Shown here: in pieces, positions 26,364-34,162 of the stretch
How positions within the stretch are numbered: position 1 is the stretch's first letter
Layout: every line of letters starts with the position of its first letter
DNA from: JARRKU01 sp050288425
GTDB taxonomy: Bacteria; Desulfobacterota; Desulfobacteria; Desulfobacterales; Desulfosarcinaceae
Assembly (NCBI GenBank): GCA_050288425.1
Contig: JBNKDU010000087.1
Span: forward strand, 1 to 64,000
DNA length: 64,000 bases
Reading direction: 5' to 3'
The notes under the pieces: model-generated
The model's input: the letters and a program-made list of their open reading frames with translations, nothing else
Told to the model about the DNA's origin: nothing
The model's database searches: none
Made by a program: the position numbers and the translations under genes

Positions 26364-28315
26364 TGAAGTCCAAAATCTTCCATACATTTTTCTGGGGGAC
26401 GGTACTGGCCGGGTTGCTCTGCGGCATCACCGCCGGTACCCTTCTGATTCTGACCCGCGATCTTCCCCAGATCCAATCCCTGGAGAATTTCAAACCTTCC
26501 GCCGTCACACGGGTTTACGATGCCGACAACGTTCTGCTGGCCGAATTCTATATCGAAAAGCGGGATCCGATTCCTTTGGCGCAAATCCCCGAAATGCTGA
26601 AAATCGCCTTATTGACCACCGAAGACCGACATTTTTACGAACACAGTGGAATCGCCGTGAAAGGGATCTTGCGGGCGATCGTTCAAAACATCCGCACCCG
26701 ACGATTTGCCCAGGGCGCCAGCACCCTGACCCAGCAATTGGCCAAGACCCTCTTCCTGACGCCACGCAAGACCCTGTTGCGCAAGCTGCGCGAAGCCGTG
26801 CTCGCGCTGCAGCTCGAGCGCCGTTATACCAAGAACGAAATCCTGACGCTCTATCTCAACCAGGTCTATCTCGGCAGCGGTGCCTATGGGGTGGCATCCG
26901 CGGCACGCATCTACTTCGACAAACAGGTCGGTGATCTGACCGTCGCCCAGTGTGCCTTGCTGGCCGGACTGCCCAAGGCCCCCTCGCGCTATTCTCCGTT
27001 GGTCAACCCGGCCTTGGCCGAGAAAAGACGCAATATCGTCCTGGAACAGATGAACACCACGGGGGCCATCGATTCGGCCACCTATCGACAGGCCCTGAAG
27101 GAACCCATTGCCTCACCACCCAAAACCCCCGTCGGTCAAAAGGCGAACGGCTTCGTCAATTTCATCAAAGAGCGGTTGGTGGAATCCATGGGGGCCGATC
27201 TGCTTTACAAGGGAGGCCTGACCGTCCATACCACCTTGTCCGACCGCTTGCAGCAATCGGCTGAATCAGCTGTCGCTCAGGGCCTTGTCCAGCTTGAACA
27301 GCGGATGCGGGAAAAGGGGCTGGCCTCCCCTGCCCCCCAAGCGGCCCTGGTGGCATTGGATATTCCCACCGGCGCCATTCTGGCCATGGTGGGTGGTCGG
27401 GATCCGGGTGACAACGACTATAACCGGGCGACGACGGCACGGCGTCAGCCGGGATCCGCGTTCAAACCGATCCTCTTCGCCCAGGCCATCGAACGCGGGT
27501 TTCCCCAATATAAAACCATTCTGGATGCGCCGGTGGTATTCAATGCCATCGATTCCGGGGGCGAGGATTGGCAGCCGGAGAATTTTTCCCGGACGTATGC
27601 CGGCGAAGTCTCCCTGCGCTGGGCGTTGGCCCACTCCAGAAACATACCGGCAGTTCGCCTGATGGAAAAAATCGGCCCCTCTTCGGTTATCCAATTTGCT
27701 CAGGACCTGGGGATTCGATCGAAACTGAAACCGAATCTCTCTCTGGCACTGGGGACATCCGAGGTAACACTGATGGAAATCACTGCGGCCTATGCCGTAT
27801 TCGCCAACCAGGGAAAATACATCTCCCCCTATGGGGTTACCGAGGTGGTGGACGCCAACCTTAACGTCATTTGGCGAACCAAGACGGAACAGCATATGGC
27901 CATGAGCCGTAGCGGTGCCGCCATCATCACCGACATGCTCACCGCGGTGATCGAATCGGGTACCGGCCGCGGCGCGGGGAATTTGCCCGGCCCCCTGGCC
28001 GGCAAGACCGGCACCACCAACGATTTCAAGGACGCACTTTTTATCGGATACGCCCCCCGGATCGCCTCCGGTGTATGGGTTGGCAATGACGATGGCTCCC
28101 CATTGGGAGCCGGTGAAACGGGAGCCCGGGCGGCCCTGCCCATCTGGACGCAATTCATGGATACGGCCATGGAAGATCAACCCCAACAATATTTCGACCT
28201 TCCCGAAGACGTCATCCGCAAAAGCATCGACCCGCGAACCGGCGCACCGCTGCCGCCCTCCAACCGGGAGGCCGTCCAGGTATTGGTCAGACGGACGCAG
28301 CAAAGGATACGCTGA
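26363..28315 (+). CDS. mrcA: penicillin-binding protein 1A family, class A PBP
   Basis: Bifunctional peptidoglycan glycosyltransferase/transpeptidase, 650 residues. One N-terminal membrane helix (about 5-30), GT51 domain with EDRHFYEHSGI, QGASTLTQQLAK and RRYTKNEILTLYLNQVYLG, then a transpeptidase domain with SxxK in RQPGSAFKP, SxN in HSRN and KTG in LAGKTGTTND. It lacks the long OB insertion of enteric PBP1A (850 residues). Translation is probably coupled to the U32 gene through TAATG. Confidence 0.94.
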   Translation: MKSKIFHTFFWGTVLAGLLCGITAGTLLILTRDLPQIQSLENFKPSAVTRVYDADNVLLAEFYIEKRDPIPLAQIPEMLKIALLTTEDRHFYEHSGIAVKGILRAIVQNIRTRRFAQGASTLTQQLAKTLFLTPRKTLLRKLREAVLALQLERRYTKNEILTLYLNQVYLGSGAYGVASAARIYFDKQVGDLTVAQCALLAGLPKAPSRYSPLVNPALAEKRRNIVLEQMNTTGAIDSATYRQALKEPIASPPKTPVGQKANGFVNFIKERLVESMGADLLYKGGLTVHTTLSDRLQQSAESAVAQGLVQLEQRMREKGLASPAPQAALVALDIPTGAILAMVGGRDPGDNDYNRATTARRQPGSAFKPILFAQAIERGFPQYKTILDAPVVFNAIDSGGEDWQPENFSRTYAGEVSLRWALAHSRNIPAVRLMEKIGPSSVIQFAQDLGIRSKLKPNLSLALGTSEVTLMEITAAYAVFANQGKYISPYGVTEVVDANLNVIWRTKTEQHMAMSRSGAAIITDMLTAVIESGTGRGAGNLPGPLAGKTGTTNDFKDALFIGYAPRIASGVWVGNDDGSPLGAGETGARAALPIWTQFMDTAMEDQPQQYFDLPEDVIRKSIDPRTGAPLPPSNREAVQVLVRRTQQRIR

Positions 28316-28373
28316 CATTTACAAAGGACAGCTCCCCGGACGCCGACGGTATCCTGAATCGGATATCGGTACT

Positions 28374-28416
28374 GGACTCCGAATTCGAGTGTCTGCGCGA
28401 AATTCGGTCGGAGTCC
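28374..28416. terminator. inverted repeat between convergent genes
   Basis: GGACTCCGA (28374-28382) and TCGGAGTCC (28408-28416) pair over nine bases between the mrcA and yhbY ends. No T run, so a terminator role is only plausible. Confidence 0.35.
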
Positions 28417-28433
28417 GGAGAGGGGGGAAGGAT

Positions 28434-28742
28434 TTACGGCAGGACGATCTTGCGCTTCCCGGTGTCCGGGTGAGGTCGGTAGAAAATGGCGGTGTGACCG
28501 ACCAAGCCCACGGCCCAGGCCCCTGTGGATTTTTCCAGGAAAGTTACGGCCTGGGTCTTGAAGCCCTTGTCCTTGTCATCATTGAACCGGGCCTTGACCA
28601 ATTCATGTCGGACCAATGCCTCGTCCAGGGCTTGGACCACCGAATCGGAAAGTCCCCGCTGGCCGATGAGGACGATTGGCTTCAGCTTGTGGGCCAGCCC
28701 GCGCAGGTATTTTCGCTGGGCAGATGTAGGTTTCTTTTCCAT
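28434..28742 (-). CDS. yhbY: YhbY/CRM-domain RNA-binding protein
   Basis: 102 residues; about 10-95 form a single CRM domain with LAHKLKPIVLIGQRGLSDSVVQALDEAL, including the GxxG RNA-contact loop (GQRG). Bacterial YhbY binds pre-50S particles. ATG 28742 opens MEKKPTSAQRKYLRGLAH. Confidence 0.92.
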   Translation of the reverse strand: MEKKPTSAQRKYLRGLAHKLKPIVLIGQRGLSDSVVQALDEALVRHELVKARFNDDKDKGFKTQAVTFLEKSTGAWAVGLVGHTAIFYRPHPDTGKRKIVLP

Positions 28743-28756
28743 GGCGTTGGATTGCC

Positions 28757-29008
28757 TTACCGGCGGCGTGCCTTTTTCACGAGGTAAGTGACGTTATTTT
28801 CAATCTTATCGACATTTTTGGACATTTCGTTTACCCCTGCATCGGTGGATATCGCCACGCTTTCAATGGAATCGAAGGTGGAGATGATCTTGGCATTCTG
28901 CTTCTGCAGGACGGTCAACTGATTGTTCACCTTGCCCAGGAAAATGATGATGATGACCAGGCAAATGGTCATTACGAATGCCTTCCACTCCTTTTTCATA
29001 AAATCCAT
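28757..29008 (-). CDS. small membrane protein with coiled-coil region, unknown function
   Basis: 83 residues: basic start MDFMKKEWKAF, one hydrophobic helix (about 10-25, ending IIIIFLGKV), then about 50 residues of heptad-like polar sequence suited to a coiled coil. AGGAG lies nine bases before ATG 29008. It is 14 bases upstream of yhbY on the same strand. No family recognised. Confidence 0.65.
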   Translation of the reverse strand: MDFMKKEWKAFVMTICLVIIIIFLGKVNNQLTVLQKQNAKIISTFDSIESVAISTDAGVNEMSKNVDKIENNVTYLVKKARRR

Positions 29009-29232
29009 GAATCCATGCTCCTGTGTGAAATCCGTGAATCGGCGGTGAGCCGAATCCTGATCAATGACGGCAATTGGAGAACCGACCTGCGCGACGATGG
29101 CTCCCAATTAGCGGCGAATCCCCGAGTTGACAGGGGATATTCCAATCCTGTTTGATATCTATCTGTTTTTATGTTAATTCGTACGTATCACCCTTATCGG
29201 CCACCCCATTGGACATGTGAGCAGGGGATGTT

Positions 29233-29574
29233 ATGGACACAGACCAGTCAAGCGACAATACACCTGAACGGCGATCGGAGAACCGGGAAGCGGCAGAACG
29301 ATACTACAGCGTCCAATTTACGACCCAAGGCCTCTCCTCCCACTATCAATTCAAACTTTGGAACATTTCATCCAAGGGGATGTGCATCCTGGTCAAGGAA
29401 GATTCCGCAGTCCTGAATCACATAAGCGTCGGCGACACACTCGAAATGACCTATTATCTGGCCGACACACAGGGATTGCACGAAAACCTGAAGACCCAGA
29501 TCAAGCACATTACCAAGAACGACAACGGACGCTTTGAGGGACATTTCATGGTCGGCCTGGCCATCCTCCCGTGA
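29233..29574 (+). CDS. PilZ-like domain protein
   Basis: 113 residues. The core NISSKGMCILVKEDSA resembles the second PilZ motif (D/NxSxxG), followed by beta-rich sequence ending FMVGLAILP. The N-terminal RxxxR motif that contacts c-di-GMP is imperfect (NREAAERYY), so ligand binding is uncertain. AGGGGA upstream of ATG 29233. Monocistronic. Confidence 0.7.
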   Translation: MDTDQSSDNTPERRSENREAAERYYSVQFTTQGLSSHYQFKLWNISSKGMCILVKEDSAVLNHISVGDTLEMTYYLADTQGLHENLKTQIKHITKNDNGRFEGHFMVGLAILP

Positions 29575-29667
29575 TCCTCCGCCTTGACATGGCCATTGGC
29601 TGAAATTTCGATGCCGTCCTTCCCGCGGCCTGCTCCTTGTCGCTCCACTATCGTCAACCCACAAGGG

Positions 29668-30786
29668 TTAGGAGTAGACCAGGTTGATCGCCAGCGGTGG
29701 ATACCGTTTCACCCCCGGCTTGGGCAGGATATGTTCCTGTCCGACCGTCAGCCAGTTCACATCCGGATTGATTTCCCGCAGCTTGCTGTCATCCGGCGGC
29801 CGGGCATGATTGGTATAGGCGTATGTCACCTGGAAAATACAGATCCCTTTGTGACGCTGTTGGGCGACGACATAATTTTTCCGGAAGGTCCGCGGTTCCA
29901 TTTTATGGGCTTCGGCAATGGCCTGCATCTCATTTTCATTGAAGCGCATCAAAATTGTCTTGGAAACCCCCCGTTCGGATATCCGGATCAAGGCGCGCGT
30001 CTCGGTGCTGCCGACATAGACCGTCGATATGCAGGGAATGCGCTTGAGGTATTGGGCGGCCACGATGGCCGCGGTGCGCCGCCCACCCACCATGAAGGGC
30101 TGGCCGTAGTATTCGAAAAACTTTTTCTGCACTACCTCGGCATAGCGATCGCCCTTTTCATACAGGTCTTTTGAGATATAGCGCAGGCTTTGGGCCAGGT
30201 CTTCGGCGGCTTCGGTGATGGGCCAGTCGATGCGCACATGGAAATGCGACAGGCTGTACCGGTTCTTGGAGCGTGTCGCCGGGTCGCGTTGAATCAGCAA
30301 GGCATAGTCCACCGGCAGCAGGACCTTGAAGAAATCGAAAAAGTGAGCCGATTCCACATATTTTTGATTACGATCGAAGTTCTCGGGCAAGGGCAGGGCC
30401 TTGGCGTGCAGCAGGTTGGTCTTGGTAAGCTTGTTGACGTTGAAGAAGCGAATGTATTTCTTGAAATTGACCGGGATGGTTTCCTCTACGAAGATTACCA
30501 GGAAAGTATTGTGGGACTTATACTCGACGCCGGGGATTCGGGCACGTGGCTTGAGTTCGCGCTTCTCGACGAACGGATAGGATTCGCCGTTTCCTTGAAA
30601 ACGCAGATACGAATCGACCAGGGAATAATCAATAATGTACTGGTCCAGTTCGTCGCGCAACATTTCGTAATAGGATCGACGCAGCCGGTTGACCTGGCTG
30701 AGTTCTTCGCGGACACACCAGAAAGCCAATCTCTTCTCCCGTGTTGTGGGTACCTCAATCGCCGGGCTGGATATCGCTGACATCAT
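29668..30786 (-). CDS. conserved-looking cytoplasmic protein of unknown function
   Basis: 372 residues, no signal peptide or membrane segment, rich in charged and aromatic residues. Blocks that look conserved are FMVGGRRTAAIVAAQYLKRIPCISTVYVGSTETRALIR split around residue 240-280 and MRFNENEMQAIAEAHK. I do not recognise a catalytic motif or family. It is the last gene of the gyrA-gpsA-pgk-TVP38 reverse run, 28 bases after the TVP38 stop codon. Start 30786 or 30783; no clear ribosome-binding site. Confidence 0.7.
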   Translation of the reverse strand: MMSAISSPAIEVPTTREKRLAFWCVREELSQVNRLRRSYYEMLRDELDQYIIDYSLVDSYLRFQGNGESYPFVEKRELKPRARIPGVEYKSHNTFLVIFVEETIPVNFKKYIRFFNVNKLTKTNLLHAKALPLPENFDRNQKYVESAHFFDFFKVLLPVDYALLIQRDPATRSKNRYSLSHFHVRIDWPITEAAEDLAQSLRYISKDLYEKGDRYAEVVQKKFFEYYGQPFMVGGRRTAAIVAAQYLKRIPCISTVYVGSTETRALIRISERGVSKTILMRFNENEMQAIAEAHKMEPRTFRKNYVVAQQRHKGICIFQVTYAYTNHARPPDDSKLREINPDVNWLTVGQEHILPKPGVKRYPPLAINLVYS

Positions 30787-30814
30787 TATTACAATGAATA
30801 TTCATGCCTTACCA

Positions 30815-31576
30815 TTATTGTCCATCTTCGTCAATCTCGGGGGACGCCCCCCCGTTGATTTTTTCGACCCATTGGTAGAGCTTTTCGCGATGGCGATACC
30901 CGAAATAGATGGCGATGGCGTTGACAATCACCAGCAGGCTGAAAATCAGATAGTTTCGCTCGAATAACAGGGCGCCTTGAAGACTGAGCATCAGGGTACC
31001 GGGAATCCGGCCGATCATGGCGATCAGAAGAAATACGCGCATGGGCATGGTGCTGATGCCCAGAAAGAGGCATAGATAATCTTTGGGAAAACCAGGAAAC
31101 AGGAACAGGAGAAAAACCACCAGCATGCCTTGATGTCGCAGGAGATGGTCATACTTGGCCATCTTGTCCTTGGGAATCAGCCGTCGAACCCACCGTCTTC
31201 CCAGAAACCGTCCGATCATGAAGTTGAGCCACGAGCCGATGGTCAGCGCGATAGAAGAGTAGAAACAGCCGGCCAGGGCACCGAAGAGGTAACCACCGAT
31301 AAAACCGGTGGCTTCGCCCGGGATGGGGGCCAGGATCACCTGTGCCAGTTGGACGGCCATGAACACCAGGGGCGCGGCATGGCCGAAGGAGGCCACATAG
31401 GCGGCAACCCGTTCCCTGTCCGTCAGCAGCCCATACGCCTCGGCAACGCCCTGCTGCAGAGGTGTCCGGAACAAATAGGCCAGAACGCCGAGGACGATCA
31501 TCCCGATGGTTGTCCAGCAGAACCATGGGGAAGAGAGTTTGCGCAACACCGGTGATTGGGAGTCCTTCTCGGGCAT
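30815..31576 (-). CDS. TVP38/TMEM64 family (VTT/DedA-like) membrane protein
   Basis: 253 residues, about five to six helices. The central EATGFIGGYLFGALAGCFYSSIALTIGSWLNFMIGRFLGRR region holds the GG and small-residue motifs of VTT-domain proteins, which are implicated in lipid flipping. ATG 31576 was preferred because the longer in-frame sequence upstream lies opposite the pgk end and looks non-coding. Follows pgk by 52 bases. Confidence 0.85.
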   Translation of the reverse strand: MPEKDSQSPVLRKLSSPWFCWTTIGMIVLGVLAYLFRTPLQQGVAEAYGLLTDRERVAAYVASFGHAAPLVFMAVQLAQVILAPIPGEATGFIGGYLFGALAGCFYSSIALTIGSWLNFMIGRFLGRRWVRRLIPKDKMAKYDHLLRHQGMLVVFLLFLFPGFPKDYLCLFLGISTMPMRVFLLIAMIGRIPGTLMLSLQGALLFERNYLIFSLLVIVNAIAIYFGYRHREKLYQWVEKINGGASPEIDEDGQ

Positions 31577-31628
31577 CGGCGATCCAGCCGTCAGCGGCAG
31601 TGAACATCCAGGGAATCGGCAATCGACC

Positions 31629-32837
31629 CTAACGTTCGGAAGATTTTTCGTCCAGGGCGGCGATTCCAGGCAGTGTCCTGCCCTCCAGAAACTCCAGCGA
31701 AGCACCCCCGCCGGTGGAGATGTGCGATATGCGATCCGCAACGCCGGACGTCTCCGCCGCCGCCGCCGAATCGCCGCCGCCGATAATGGTAACGGCGCCT
31801 TGGTCGGTGAGGCGAGCCAACTCACGGGCAATCTGAAAGGTGCCTTCGGCCGTCCCGTCGATCTCGAACACCCCCATGGGCCCATTCCAGACAACGGTTC
31901 GAGCGTCCTTCACAACCGCGGCGAAAGAGGCGATGGAGGAGGGGCCGATGTCCAATCCGGCGGCATCATCGGGAATGGCCTCCACGGCCACCGTCTGCAA
32001 ATTCCGGACAACACCGGCACCCAGATCGAAATCCGCGCTGATCCTGCAATCGTCGGGCAGTACGATCTTCTCCCCGGCCGAATCCAGCAAATCCCGCGCC
32101 ATGGCCAGCCGGTCCGTTTCCAGAAGGCTCCGCCCCACGGACAATCCCCTGGCTTTCAGGAAAGTGAAGGCCATTGCACCGCCGATGATCAGACGATCGA
32201 CCTTGGGAAGCAAATTCTGGATGACATCGATCTTGCCGGATATCTTCGCTCCTCCCAGAATGGCCACGAAGGGGCGTTCCGGTGATTGCAATGCCCGGCC
32301 GAGGTAGTCGAGTTCCTTCATCATCAGGTAGCCCGCCGCGGCAGGTCGCAGGTAGTCGGTCACGCCCGCAGTGGAAGCATGCGCCCGGTGGGCCGTACCG
32401 AAGGCATCGTTGACATAGACCTGGCCCAGGCCGGCCAGTTCCCGGGCGAAGGCCGCGTCGTTTTCCGTTTCCTGCGGATGGAAGCGAAGGTTTTCCAGCA
32501 GAAGCACTTCCCCGGCGTTGAGGGCCTTGGCGGCTTTCGTCACGGACTCGCCGATACAGTCCCGGGCGAAGGCCACTGGTTTTTGCAGATAGCGCTCCAG
32601 CACGGCGACACATGGTTTCAGCGACATCTCCGGTCGCCGCACGCCTTTCGGCCGGCCCAGGTGAGACATCAGGATCAGCTTTCCCCCGCGTCCCAATACG
32701 TATTCGATGGTGGGCAGGGCCGCTCGGATGCGTTTGTCGTTGGCCACCCGGCCGTCTTTGATGGGCACATTGAAGTCCACGCGCGTCAGCACGCGTCGTT
32801 CCCTGACCTCGATATCCTCCACGGTCAATTTGCTCAT
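31629..32837 (-). CDS. pgk: phosphoglycerate kinase
   Basis: 402 residues. N-terminal RVLTRVDFNVPIKDG, LMSHLGRPKG (substrate binding), and C-terminal GGGDSAAAAETSG (nucleotide binding) are diagnostic. Interconverts 1,3-bisphosphoglycerate and 3-phosphoglycerate in glycolysis or gluconeogenesis. GAGGTGATT precedes the start. Confidence 0.97.
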   Translation of the reverse strand: MSKLTVEDIEVRERRVLTRVDFNVPIKDGRVANDKRIRAALPTIEYVLGRGGKLILMSHLGRPKGVRRPEMSLKPCVAVLERYLQKPVAFARDCIGESVTKAAKALNAGEVLLLENLRFHPQETENDAAFARELAGLGQVYVNDAFGTAHRAHASTAGVTDYLRPAAAGYLMMKELDYLGRALQSPERPFVAILGGAKISGKIDVIQNLLPKVDRLIIGGAMAFTFLKARGLSVGRSLLETDRLAMARDLLDSAGEKIVLPDDCRISADFDLGAGVVRNLQTVAVEAIPDDAAGLDIGPSSIASFAAVVKDARTVVWNGPMGVFEIDGTAEGTFQIARELARLTDQGAVTIIGGGDSAAAAETSGVADRISHISTGGGASLEFLEGRTLPGIAALDEKSSER

Positions 32838-32867
32838 CTCGAATCACCTCGCAAGATAGCGTCCATC

Positions 32868-33128
32868 CTATTTCAACCGATGAATACTCTTCTTCTGCGA
32901 CCAGCGCTGATAGAAACCCATCAGGCCGCCGCGGTAGGCCCGGTCGATCATTTCCTCGCGAACCCGGTAGCCGTTTTTATTGCCCATGGCGGTTCGCAGG
33001 CATGGTGTTTTGTGCTCACACCGCATGCAGGCGTCCGGTGTAACCCGCAGCCCGTCCGTCCGCCTCGGGAATACCGTGTCCAGATGACCGAAGCAATGGG
33101 GTCTCTCGGTGTTGTCTTCACTCATCAT
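32868..33128 (-). CDS. small cysteine-cluster protein, unknown function
   Basis: 86 residues with CMRCEHKTPCLRTAM (Cys about 34, 37, 42) and an earlier Cys at 12, which could bind a metal or iron-sulfur cluster. The rest is charged, ending YQRWSQKKSIHRLK. It overlaps the gpsA stop by 11 bases and precedes pgk by 30, so it is co-transcribed with central-metabolism genes. Tandem start codons 33128 and 33125. Confidence 0.68.
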   Translation of the reverse strand: MMSEDNTERPHCFGHLDTVFPRRTDGLRVTPDACMRCEHKTPCLRTAMGNKNGYRVREEMIDRAYRGGLMGFYQRWSQKKSIHRLK

Positions 33129-34152
33129 CCAATTCGCTTTTCAAATCGCGGGTCATCAGAAGATGGACGGCATCATGGGGATCCAGATCTTCATGCAGAA
33201 TCTGATAGACGGCATGCGATATGGGCATATCCACCCCCAGGCGTTGTGACAGGAAATAGACCGAACGCGCCGTCTTGACTCCTTCGGCCACCATGCGCAT
33301 CTCGGCCAGCAGGTCCTTGAGCTTCATGCCCTGACCGATTTTCCGGCCCACCGTATGGTTGCGACTCAAATCGCCGGTGCAGGTCAGCACCAGATCGCCG
33401 AATCCGGCCAGGCCGGTAAAGGTACGCGGCTTGGCGCCCATGGCCAGCCCCAGCCGGCGAATCTCGGTCATTCCCCGGGTAATGAGGGCCGCCCGGGTGT
33501 TGAGTCCCAGATTCAAGCCGTCGATCATGCCGGCGGCGATGGCGATCACATTTTTTACCGACCCACCCAATTCGACCCCCACCACATCATCGTTGGTGTA
33601 GACCCGGAACCTCGGGGTGGCAAATACATGCTGGACCGTTCGGGCGCATTCCTCTCCGATGGATGCCACCGTGACCACGGTGGGCAATCCCTGGGCCACC
33701 TCCCGGGCAAAGCTGGGTCCGGACAGCACCGCGAATCGATCGGCGGCGATATCCGGCAGGGTCTCCTGGAGCACCCCCGACATGGTCAACTGGGATTCGT
33801 TCTCGATGCCTTTGCTGGCCGAAACCAATATGGCCCGAGAATCGATATGGGACGCCATCCGGGTGGTCACCGTCCGCATCACGTGGGAAGGCACCACGAT
33901 GAGGATCACATCCTTTTGGGCCACCACCGATGGCAGGTCGTTGGTCGGTCGCAGGTTCTCCGAAAGGGTGATTCCCGGCAGAAAGACGTGATTCACCCGC
34001 TCCTGTTGCAATTGGCGGCATAGATCTTCTTCGAATACCCACCAATCGATCATGTACCCCTTGGTGGCCAGCAGGTTTGCCAGGGCCGTCCCCCAGCTTC
34101 CCGCGCCGACCACGCCGATTTTTAGGGTCATTACATTGTCGTCGCTTTGCAT
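33118..34152 (-). CDS. gpsA: glycerol-3-phosphate dehydrogenase [NAD(P)+]
   Basis: Makes sn-glycerol 3-phosphate for phospholipids. 344 residues: Rossmann motif GVVGAGSWGTALANLLA, catalytic Lys in GGSVKNVIAIAAGM, and RTFTGLAGFGDLVLTCTGDLSRN in the C-terminal domain. GGGGAAGGG lies just before ATG 34152; ATG 34131 is the alternative. 10 bases after gyrA. Confidence 0.96.
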   Translation of the reverse strand: MQSDDNVMTLKIGVVGAGSWGTALANLLATKGYMIDWWVFEEDLCRQLQQERVNHVFLPGITLSENLRPTNDLPSVVAQKDVILIVVPSHVMRTVTTRMASHIDSRAILVSASKGIENESQLTMSGVLQETLPDIAADRFAVLSGPSFAREVAQGLPTVVTVASIGEECARTVQHVFATPRFRVYTNDDVVGVELGGSVKNVIAIAAGMIDGLNLGLNTRAALITRGMTEIRRLGLAMGAKPRTFTGLAGFGDLVLTCTGDLSRNHTVGRKIGQGMKLKDLLAEMRMVAEGVKTARSVYFLSQRLGVDMPISHAVYQILHEDLDPHDAVHLLMTRDLKSELDDE

Positions 34153-34162
34153 ACCCTTCCCC

